A DNA stretch of 6,525 nucleotides, taken from assembly GCA_044375105.1 (NCBI GenBank), contig JBILNK010000217.1:1-6525 (forward strand). Reading direction: 5' to 3'. Shown here piece by piece: positions 1-5,257 of this stretch (position 1 is its first letter; each line of letters begins with the position of its first letter). The DNA is from JBIKLM01 sp044375105 (GTDB lineage: Bacteria; Planctomycetota; UBA1135; GCA-002686595). Under the pieces are notes generated by a model that ran no database searches, was not told the origin of the DNA, and saw nothing but the letters and a program-made list of their open reading frames with translations. The position numbers were made by a program, and so were the translations under genes.

Positions 1-2
1 TG

Positions 3-512
3 ATCAACCTCGAACGCAGCGGCCCGGTCTTGTTCAAGCAGGAGCGCGTGGGGCTCAACGGCCGGCGCTTCCAGATCCTCAAGTTCCGCTCGATGGTGGT
101 CGACGCCGAGCGCCGCTTGGACGCTCTCAAGGCCCACAACGAGATGAGCGGCCCGGTGTTCAAGATGACCAACGATCCGCGCATCACGCGCCTGGGCCGC
201 TGGATACGCAAACTCTCGATCGACGAGATCCCGCAGCTTTGGAACGTGATCCGCGGCGACATGAGCCTGGTCGGCCCGCGGCCGCCGCTGCCCAGCGAGG
301 TCGACCTCTACCTGCCGGACCAGCGCCGCCGCCTGTCGGTCAAGCCGGGCATCACCGGCCTGTGGCAGGTGCAGGGCCGCAACGACATCGCCGACTTCAA
401 GGATTGGGTCAAGCTGGACCTCGAATACATCGATCGCTGGTCCCTGGGCCTCGACCTGCTGATCCTGCTGCGCACGATCCCGGCCGTGCTAGCATCCAAA
501 GGCGCCAAGTGA
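3..512 (+). CDS. Polyprenyl-phosphate sugar-1-phosphate transferase (bacterial sugar transferase family), 5'-truncated
   Basis: This family moves a sugar-1-phosphate from a nucleotide sugar onto undecaprenyl phosphate at the inner membrane, the first step of an exopolysaccharide, O-antigen or capsule unit. The reading frame is open from base 3, so the start and any upstream membrane domain lie outside the window; 169 residues are visible. Family motifs appear in order: SGPVLFKQERVG near the left edge, LKFRSM at about bases 78-95, TRLGRWIRKLSIDEIPQLWN at 186-245 with the Asp-Glu pair at 222-227 (the catalytic dyad described for PglC), GDMSLVGPRP just after, and KPGITGLWQVQGR. The C-terminus (DLLILLRTIPAVL, then SKGAK) is the usual end, so the 3' side is complete. 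It resembles WcaJ/ExoY-type enzymes, but the sugar cannot be read from sequence. The next gene (DMT transporter) is 447 bases away and is probably not co-transcribed. The family call is firm; the substrate is open. Confidence 0.95.
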   Translation: MNLERSGPVLFKQERVGLNGRRFQILKFRSMVVDAERRLDALKAHNEMSGPVFKMTNDPRITRLGRWIRKLSIDEIPQLWNVIRGDMSLVGPRPPLPSEVDLYLPDQRRRLSVKPGITGLWQVQGRNDIADFKDWVKLDLEYIDRWSLGLDLLILLRTIPAVLASKGAK

Positions 513-576
513 GCGCGCGGGCGGGTTCGGCCGCCGCCCACAGGCCCGAGGCAAAGCGGGTCGCGGGCTCGATCCC

Positions 577-592
577 GGCCCCGTGCGGGGCC
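577..592. other. Perfect short hairpin (6-bp all-GC stem, GTGC loop)
   Basis: GGCCCC (577-582) pairs perfectly with GGGGCC (587-592) around the loop GTGC. It lies 65 bases after the sugar transferase stop codon. It could help end or stabilise that transcript, but there is no T tract, so an intrinsic terminator call is weak. A factor-dependent end, or no function in such GC-rich DNA, is equally possible. Confidence 0.35.
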
Positions 593-728
593 TCGCTGTG
601 GCTCGCCTGCTGCCCTCGGGCCAGCTGCGCGCCAGGCTCGCCGGCGACGGGCTGAGCGGCGCTCCGCCCGCAGGTCACGGCCCGCGCGGCTGGGTTGGGT
701 ACGCCGCGGCCCACGGGGCGCATCCAGG

Positions 729-750
729 GCTCCCATGGCCCGATGGGAGC
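729..750. other. Perfect 8-bp stem-loop
   Basis: GCTCCCAT (729-736) is the exact reverse complement of ATGGGAGC (743-750), with the 6-base loop GGCCCG. It is the longest perfect short-loop stem that I noticed between the sugar transferase and the DMT gene. No T run follows on either strand. It may be a transcript 3'-end or processing structure. Its right arm is also the first unit of the 9-base tandem repeat. Confidence 0.45.
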
Positions 751-767
751 GATGGGCGCGATGGGCG
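741..767. repeat. Short tandem repeat, 3 x 9 bases
   Basis: There are three head-to-tail copies of CGATGGGNG: CGATGGGAG (741-749), CGATGGGCG (750-758) and CGATGGGCG (759-767). The first copy differs at one base and forms the right arm of the 729-750 stem-loop. Such a tract could vary in copy number by slippage. No function is apparent. Confidence 0.7.
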
Positions 768-871
768 CGGACCGCCCCCGCCCTGCGCTTGCCTCCTGAA
801 GCTCGCCGGATCGCTCCGGTCGGTGCGCAAGGCCGGCGCGGGCCAGCGACGCAGCGGGCCGGGGCGGGATC

Positions 872-910
872 CGAGCGCGCGGCACGGACCGCGTTTCGTT
901 CCCGCGCTCG
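872..910. repeat. 8-bp inverted repeat upstream of the DMT gene
   Basis: CGAGCGCG (872-879) is the exact reverse complement of CGCGCTCG (903-910), with 23 bases between. A smaller alternative stem, CGCGG/CCGCG (878-882/889-893), lies inside. The repeat ends 49 bases before the ATG at 960, so it could be an operator or a leader structure, but the all-GC arms make chance plausible. Confidence 0.25.
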
Positions 911-959
911 CGGCGCTTAGCCTCTGGCGCCCCGTTTCCCCGCGATCCCACCTCTTCGT

Positions 960-1964
960 ATGCCTGCTCTTTCGCCGGCCTGGGCGCTGCCCTTTGTGCT
1001 GGCCCTGTTGGCCGCTGCGCCGATCTCGACTGCAGCGGTGCTGGCGGGCCTCGGCTCGGCGGCCACCTGGGCCCTCGGATCGCATCTGTTCGGCCAGAGC
1101 CTGGCCCGGCACCGCGACCTCGCACCCGCCGCCGCCAACCTGTTCAAGAACGCCAGCACGGCGCTCCTGTTCGCCCTGCTGATGGCGCTGTTCGGCTGGA
1201 GCTGGCCGGCTCCCCAGGCGCCCTGGCTGCTGCTCAGCGGCTTCCTGGGATTCGCCGTCGGGGACGCGCTCTATTTCGCCGCCTTTCCGCGCTGTGGCGT
1301 GCAGCTGGCGGCCCTGTCCGCCAACCTGATCCCGCCGCTGGCGGCGCTGCTCGGATTCCTGTGGCGCGGCACGCGTCTCAGCCCGCTCGGGCTGCTGGGC
1401 ATGGGCATCACCCTGGCGGGCATCGCCTGGGTGGTGACCGACCGGAGCTCGCGCGGGGTAGGCGTGCCCGAGGTCGCCCCGGGCGAGCGCCGCCGTGGTT
1501 TGTGGTATGCCGGTCTGGCGGCCCTGGCGCAGTCCGTGGCGATCGTCGCGGGAGCCAAGGGCTTCGAAGGGCTCCCGATGCAGCCCTCCGGCTTGCTGCC
1601 GGGCACACTGGTGCGCCTGCTGGGCGGCGCCCTGGGCGCCGCGCTGCTGGCCGGCCTGGCGGGGGCGATCGGACGCCAGGGATTCGCTCCGCTCGCCGCC
1701 CTGGCCCAGCCGCTGCTCAGGCCGCGCCTCGCGGCGGCCCTGTGCCTGCCGAGCTTGATCGCCGCTTGGATCAACCTGCCCATGCACAGCCTGGCCCTGG
1801 CCACGCTGCCCGAGGGACTGGCCGCGATCCTGTTCGCCCTGACGCCGGTCTTCACCCTGCCGATCGGCCTGGCCCTGGGCGCGCGCTACGGCCTGCGCAC
1901 GGCGCTCGGCACGGCCCTGGCCTTCGGCGGGGTGAGCCTGGTGATCCTTTATGGGGCGGCCTGA
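960..1964 (+). CDS. EamA/DMT-family membrane transporter
   Basis: This is an inner-membrane carrier of the drug/metabolite transporter superfamily, typically exporting small metabolites or amino acids. The 334-residue product is almost wholly hydrophobic and is built as two EamA repeats, at roughly residues 25-160 and 180-332. These fit the usual ten helices, with a short charged loop (about 161-180, DRSSRG to GERRRG) between halves. The stretch LATLPEGLAAILFALTPVFTLPIG (279-302) is the characteristic penultimate region of the second repeat. The substrate cannot be read from sequence. The start is uncertain. ATG at 960 has no Shine-Dalgarno sequence, and in-frame GTG codons at 996 and 1038 would trim an N-terminus that is longer than usual; the latter places the first family-like helix right at the start. 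The 3' end overlaps the convergent permease/CPBP gene by 16 bases (1949-1964). There is no evident functional link to either neighbour. Confidence 0.9.
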   Translation: MPALSPAWALPFVLALLAAAPISTAAVLAGLGSAATWALGSHLFGQSLARHRDLAPAAANLFKNASTALLFALLMALFGWSWPAPQAPWLLLSGFLGFAVGDALYFAAFPRCGVQLAALSANLIPPLAALLGFLWRGTRLSPLGLLGMGITLAGIAWVVTDRSSRGVGVPEVAPGERRRGLWYAGLAALAQSVAIVAGAKGFEGLPMQPSGLLPGTLVRLLGGALGAALLAGLAGAIGRQGFAPLAALAQPLLRPRLAAALCLPSLIAAWINLPMHSLALATLPEGLAAILFALTPVFTLPIGLALGARYGLRTALGTALAFGGVSLVILYGAA

Positions 1965-4042
1965 GCGGCCGTCCTGAGCGCCGGTCCCGGCGGCCGCCTG
2001 AGCAGCCAGGCGCCCGAGCCGAGGCCCAGCAGCGCCAGCGCAGCGGCCTGCGCGTCCGGCAGGCCCGCCGCGGCGGCCTCGAAAGCGGGCAGCAAGGGCA
2101 GGCCGCGCGCCAGCAGGTGCACCGCCAGCGCCGCCCCCAGCCCGCCGCCGGACAGCCGCGCCGCGCCCGCGGCCAGGCCCAGCAGCAGCGCTTGGGGCAG
2201 ACCCAGGAAGCTGCCCTCGGCCACGGCGAAGAGCAGCGCCGAGAGCAGCAGCGCGGACAGCCGCGGGCCGCGCGCCAGGGCGCCGAGCAGCGCTCCGCGG
2301 AAGCACAGCTCCTGGGCTAGGGCCGGAAGCAGCACCAGCCAGAGCACGCGCGTGCCCGTGCCCAGCGCGTCGCTGGCCGCCGCCAAACGCTCGGCGGCCG
2401 GGTACAGCGCTCCGCTGGGCCCGTGTTGCGCGAGCAGGGCGAGCTTGGGACCGAGCAGCGCCAGCAGCAGGCCCAGCAAGGCGCCGTGCAGCAGAACGGC
2501 GCCGCGCGCGCGCGGCGCCCAGCCGAGCGCCCGGCCGAGGCCCTGGGCCGGGTCCCCCGAGCGTCCGACGTGCCCGGCCAGCCAGAGCCCGAACGCGGCG
2601 GTTGCCAGCAGTGCCAGACCGCGGCCCACCAGGCCGTGCTCGCTGGTCCAGGAACCGCCCAGCAGCCAGAGGCCGAGCGCCAGGGCGATGCCCGCGGTCT
2701 GTGCCAGGCGCCGCTGCCGCTCGCCCAAGGCCAGGTCGCCCTTGGGCCGCTCCTCGCGCAAGAGCCGCTCGGCGTCCAGGGTCCCGCTGATCTGCGAGAG
2801 GGCCAGCAGCAGCGGCGGCAGGGAGGCGAGCAGCACCCACAGGCCCATCCCCGGACCGAGCTGCCCGACCAGGGCCTCGCGCATGGCCAGGGCCGGGCCC
2901 AAGAGCGGCAGCGCGGCGAACAGGGGGCTCAGTTCGAGGGTCGGCAGGGCCGCCGGCCCGGTCAGGGCCAGGACCAGCAGGCTGAGGGGCATCAGCAATT
3001 GCTGGCCTTCGCGGAAGCTCTTGGCGCGCGCCGAGACCAGGCACAGCAGGGCCGCCAGCAGCGCCGCGCTCGGCAGGAACAGGAACAGACCCACCAGCAG
3101 GCGGCCGAACAGGGCCGGGTCGAGGCCCGCGGTCAGGCCTTCGGCGCCGCCGCGGCCGGCCAGATCGCTCGGATCGAAGAGCCCGAGGCCCGCGCAGGCC
3201 AGCAGGCTGGCGGCGTTGCCCGCCCAGGTCAGCAGGGCCGTGGCCAAGACCGCTAGAAACTTGCCCAGGGCCACCTCACGGGCCCGCACCGGCTGCACCA
3301 GCAGCGTTTCCAGGGTGCCGAGCTCCCGCTCGGCGGCAAAGGCGTCGAGGGCCGCGAAGGCGCCCCCGGAGAGCAGCACCAGGGCCAGGACCAGGGGCAG
3401 GAAGCGCCCCAGGGAAGCCCCGGCGCGGTCGCGGGCCGGCGCCAGGTCGATCCGTTCCGGCCGCCAAGCGGCGGCCGGGTCCCGGCCGAGGCGTAGAACC
3501 AGCTCCGACTCGAGCTGACGTGTGGCCAGGGCTTCCAGGCGCTCTTCGAGCCGGCGCGTGCCGTCGAGGCTCTGCTCGTCCGTGCCGCGATGGAACAGCA
3601 GCACCCGCGGGCCGAGACCGCCGGCGACGCCCAGCACCAAAACCTGCGGCGCCGGGGCCTGGCCCTCGGCGTCGAGCAGCTCCTGCGCGCGCTGCTCGCG
3701 CTCGGTGCGCAGGCGGGCTTCGCCGAAATTCAGCGGCATGCGCTCGAGTTTGTCGCCGAGCCCGTTCAATTCGGTCTCGACGGCCTGCGCGAGTTCTGCG
3801 GGCAAGGCCGACAGGTCGACCAGCGCGCGCAGGGGCGCCTCCTCGAGGCGGCTCTGGCTCAGCCGGCCGAGCTCGCGGCTGCCCCAGAACATCAGCGGAT
3901 AGAGCGCCATGGGCAGGAGCAGCGCCAAGGCCAGGGCCTTGCGGTCGCGCAGCAAGCGCGTGAGCTCGTTGCCGAGCACGGCGCGCACCACGGCGCCGCT
4001 CGCGGCGGGGCCTATCCCGGGCCGACCAGAGGCCTTGGTCAT
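1949..4042 (-). CDS. ABC-2/NatB-type permease fused to a CPBP intramembrane-protease-like domain
   Basis: This is the membrane subunit of an ABC exporter, 697 residues, paired with the ATPase just upstream. Residues 1-415 look like a NatB/ABC-2 permease. A cytoplasmic start and a first helix (about 36-54, with PMALYPLMFWG) lead to a large soluble, probably extracytoplasmic, segment (55-210). Then come a helix (212-232), the conserved ERELGTLETLLVQPVRAREVALGK (238-261) and further helices to about 415. A charged linker (420-447) leads to a second hydrophobic half with CPBP (CAAX/Abi, Rce1-like) motif 1 at 577-583, QELCFRG. Canonical first Glu is Gln577; motif 2 (FxxxH) reads F605-x3-Glu609; motif 3 (HxxxN) reads H642-x3-Arg646. 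Proteolysis may therefore be lost. The start ATG at 4042 overlaps the ATPase stop as ATGA, implying translational coupling. The frame stays open further upstream, but that stretch is antisense-quality translation across the ATPase gene. Cargo is unknown; ions, peptides and lipids are all possible. Confidence 0.88.
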   Translation of the reverse strand: MTKASGRPGIGPAASGAVVRAVLGNELTRLLRDRKALALALLLPMALYPLMFWGSRELGRLSQSRLEEAPLRALVDLSALPAELAQAVETELNGLGDKLERMPLNFGEARLRTEREQRAQELLDAEGQAPAPQVLVLGVAGGLGPRVLLFHRGTDEQSLDGTRRLEERLEALATRQLESELVLRLGRDPAAAWRPERIDLAPARDRAGASLGRFLPLVLALVLLSGGAFAALDAFAAERELGTLETLLVQPVRAREVALGKFLAVLATALLTWAGNAASLLACAGLGLFDPSDLAGRGGAEGLTAGLDPALFGRLLVGLFLFLPSAALLAALLCLVSARAKSFREGQQLLMPLSLLVLALTGPAALPTLELSPLFAALPLLGPALAMREALVGQLGPGMGLWVLLASLPPLLLALSQISGTLDAERLLREERPKGDLALGERQRRLAQTAGIALALGLWLLGGSWTSEHGLVGRGLALLATAAFGLWLAGHVGRSGDPAQGLGRALGWAPRARGAVLLHGALLGLLLALLGPKLALLAQHGPSGALYPAAERLAAASDALGTGTRVLWLVLLPALAQELCFRGALLGALARGPRLSALLLSALLFAVAEGSFLGLPQALLLGLAAGAARLSGGGLGAALAVHLLARGLPLLPAFEAAAAGLPDAQAAALALLGLGSGAWLLRRPPGPALRTAAQAAP

Positions 4043-4788
4043 CGCGCGGCGCTCGCCCCTTGGGCGCCCTTGACGAGGCTCCGGAAAATGCCGTCCAGGA
4101 ACTTCTCGCCGGTGGCCAACGAGAGCTCCGCCAGGCTGCCGACGCCCAGCAGGCGGCCGCCGTAGAGGATTCCGATCCGATCGCACAGGCGCTCGGCCTC
4201 CGAGAGCACGTGGGTGCTGAACAACACGCAGCGCCGGCCGGCCTTGCGCCCGGCGATGAACTCGATCATGTCGCTGGTGGCCAGGATGTCGAGGCCGGTG
4301 GTGGGCTCGTCGAGGATCAGCACCTCGGGATCGTGCAGGATCGCCTGGGCAAGGCCGACCCGGCGCTTGAATCCCTTGGACAGGGTCTCGATCGGCTGAT
4401 GCAGGACCTGGCGCAGCTGGGTGCGCTCGATCGCGAAATCGATCCGGCTGCGGCGTATCGAAGACGGGACGCGCCGGATGTCCGCGATGAAGCCCAGGAA
4501 CGCGGCCGGCGTCATGTCGGGATAGGCAGGGGCGCCTTCGGGCAGATAGCCGATCCGTGCCTTGGCCTTGACCGGCGCGGCGGCGACGTCGTGGCCGCAG
4601 ATGCGTGCCGTCCCGGCGCTGGGGGTCAGGAAGCCGGTGATCATCTTCATCGTCGTCGATTTGCCGGCGCCGTTGGGCCCCAGGAACCCGAGCACTTCGC
4701 CGCGACGGACATCGAAGGAAATGTCGTCGACGGCGCGGATCGGTCCGAAGGACTTGCACAGGCCGCGGATGGCGACCATCGACTCCAT
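4039..4788 (-). CDS. ABC transporter ATP-binding protein, GldA/NatA-like
   Basis: This cytoplasmic ATPase powers the exporter whose membrane subunit is encoded immediately downstream. The 249-residue product has the full nucleotide-binding domain: Walker A GPNGAGKST (37-45), the Q-loop region GYLPEG with Glu84 where Gln is usual, signature LSKGF (136-140) in place of LSGGQ, Walker B VLILDEP (156-162) with catalytic Glu161, D-loop GLD (165-167) and switch His193. The YLPE and LSKG variants are typical of the GldA/NatA branch, as is MKMITGFL after Walker A. The start ATG at 4788 is favoured by AGGGAG seven bases upstream (4796-4801); the in-frame ATG at 4779 lacks such a site. The stop overlaps the permease start by four bases. 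Transport direction is inferred as export from the ABC-2 partner. I do not assign a gldA or natA symbol because neither gliding nor sodium export is shown. Confidence 0.94.
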   Translation of the reverse strand: MESMVAIRGLCKSFGPIRAVDDISFDVRRGEVLGFLGPNGAGKSTTMKMITGFLTPSAGTARICGHDVAAAPVKAKARIGYLPEGAPAYPDMTPAAFLGFIADIRRVPSSIRRSRIDFAIERTQLRQVLHQPIETLSKGFKRRVGLAQAILHDPEVLILDEPTTGLDILATSDMIEFIAGRKAGRRCVLFSTHVLSEAERLCDRIGILYGGRLLGVGSLAELSLATGEKFLDGIFRSLVKGAQGASAAR

Positions 4789-4802
4789 GAGCCAACTCCC
4801 TG

Positions 4803-4843
4803 AAAAAACGCGATTTACCCTGCCGCTCGCGCAAGGGGGCGCG
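4803..4843 (-). terminator. Attenuator-like leader: two exclusive hairpins, one followed by T6
   Basis: On the minus strand CGCGA (4831 to 4827) can pair with TCGCG (4813 to 4809) around a 13-base loop, directly followed by six T (4808 to 4803), the layout of an intrinsic terminator. The same region, GCGCG (4832 to 4828), can instead pair with CGCGC (4843 to 4839) around a 6-base loop, which would prevent the terminator stem. The ATPase Shine-Dalgarno begins right after the T run. Stems of five pairs are short, so this may equally be a weak terminator for the upstream sugar operon or chance. Confidence 0.35.
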
Positions 4844-4884
4844 CAGCATTTATTGAACTTGGCGGGATTTTCAAGGGCGGCGTC

Positions 4885-4910
4885 GCGGAGCGCCGGATCC
4901 CGGGCTCCGC
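4885..4910 (-). terminator. Stem-loop just after the sugar-operon stop codon
   Basis: GCGGAGC (4885-4891) pairs perfectly with GCTCCGC (4904-4910). With G4892 bulged, four further pairs (4893-4896 with 4900-4903) close a 3-base loop. The stem begins six bases beyond the stop codon at 4917, as expected for a 3' transcript end. No T run follows, so it may work as an RNA 3'-end stabiliser or with Rho rather than as a classical intrinsic terminator. Confidence 0.45.
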
Positions 4911-4916
4911 GCGCCG

Positions 4917-5255
4917 TCAGGCCTTCAGGTGGATCGTGGTCAGGACCTTGATCGCGGCGCCACGGGGCAGGTCGGCGGCGACCCGGATCCAGTTGCCGAA
5001 ATGGGTCAGCCGCGCCATCGCGATCTGGTCGCGCCGCGCCGGCAGGACGAAGCTGGTGCCCGAAGGCAGCCAGTGCATGCCGTCGGGCGAGACCTCGATC
5101 CGCGCCCGGGTCCGGCCGATCCGCCGCGGGGCGTCGAGCGCCCGCAGGAAGACGATCGCTTCGCGCGCCCAGCCGCATTCCATCGGCTCGCTCGCCGACT
5201 TGCCGGTCCAGACCTCGTTGCGGCCGATCACGGCCGTCGCGTTGTACGGCAGCAT
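4917..5255 (-). CDS. Small uncharacterised protein, likely beta-sandwich, in sugar ABC operon
   Basis: I do not recognise a named family for this 112-residue protein. The start ATG at 5255 has GGGGAG eight bases upstream and lies two bases after the stop of the previous gene, so the two are surely co-translated. There is no signal peptide or membrane segment, so it should be cytoplasmic. The pattern of short alternating hydrophobic strands (IVFLRAL, ARIEVSPDG, FVLPA, NWIRVAADLP, AAIKVLTTIHL) and the phrase SPDGMHW suggest an all-beta fold of the kind seen in small carbohydrate- or surface-associated domains; this is inference. Its position behind a MalG-type permease and a larger beta-rich protein suggests a role with the imported sugar or as a partner of the larger protein. 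A longer reading in the same frame, from 5420, would overlap the neighbour gene and gives an Arg-rich shadow sequence, so it is rejected. Confidence 0.8.
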   Translation of the reverse strand: MLPYNATAVIGRNEVWTGKSASEPMECGWAREAIVFLRALDAPRRIGRTRARIEVSPDGMHWLPSGTSFVLPARRDQIAMARLTHFGNWIRVAADLPRGAAIKVLTTIHLKA

Positions 5256-5257
5256 GG

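Larger units (their letters stand above)
513..959. other. Intergenic region with GC stem-loops, no gene seen
   Basis: These 447 bases separate two plus-strand genes. The reading frames crossing them give low-complexity Arg/Ala/Pro/Gly translations with no family resemblance, and I call no gene. Visible structures are a 6-bp stem at 519-524/534-539, a perfect 6-bp stem with a 4-base loop at 577-592, an 8-bp stem-loop at 729-750, a 9-base tandem repeat at 741-767 and an 8-bp inverted repeat at 872-879/903-910. No stem is followed by a T run. I see no convincing promoter and no Shine-Dalgarno sequence directly before the ATG at 960. Confidence 0.6.
4789..4916 (-). promoter_or_regulatory. Promoter and leader region of the ABC exporter operon
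   Basis: This 128-base minus-strand region separates the end of the sugar operon from the ATPase gene. It contains an AT-richer island in very GC-rich surroundings. A promoter-like pair is visible: TTGAAA (4874 to 4869; 5 of 6 to the sigma-70 -35 consensus) and TAAATG (4852 to 4847; only 3 of 6 to the -10 consensus), 16 bases apart. That would give a leader of roughly 50 bases holding the two alternative hairpins (4809-4843), T6 and the Shine-Dalgarno AGGGAG (4801 to 4796). The promoter call is inference from sequence only. Confidence 0.4.

Noticed and set aside
515..587. tRNA-like fold: GCGCGGG (515-521) pairs with CCCGTGC (580-586) and a T-loop-like CTCGATC sits at 568-574 at the right spacing.
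   Set aside because: There is no T at the position before an anticodon, no recognisable anticodon or D arm, a G-G mismatch in the T stem and no CCA. It is best explained as chance in GC-rich DNA, though a decayed tRNA end cannot be wholly excluded.
1960..2003. Repeated CCTGAGC (three times) and the palindrome GGCGGCCGCC near the convergent gene ends, as a possible bidirectional terminator.
   Set aside because: It lies within coding sequence of the permease gene, the arms do not form a clean stem with a T run, and the repeats are explained by Ala/Gln/Arg codons in GC-rich DNA.
1361..2320. Plus-strand frame of 319 codons across the DMT 3' end and the permease gene.
   Set aside because: It is a shadow of both real genes in another frame, rich in Arg, Gln, Pro and Gly with no hydrophobic pattern or motif.
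675..3044. Very long open frame on the minus strand (789 codons).
   Set aside because: It crosses the DMT gene antisense and the permease gene out of frame. Its translation is Arg/Ala/Gly/Gln-rich low complexity with no family motif. Long shadow frames are expected at this GC content.
4043..4849. In-frame upstream extension of the permease/CPBP frame.
   Set aside because: It lies over the ATPase gene in another frame and translates to Arg/Asp-rich sequence without motifs. The ATGA overlap at 4039-4042 and the NatB-like N-terminus support the start at 4042.
4789..5178. Upstream extension of the ABC ATPase frame to 5178.
   Set aside because: It would overlap the 112-residue gene in another frame. 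The extension has no ABC homology, and the ATG at 4788 has a well-placed AGGGAG.
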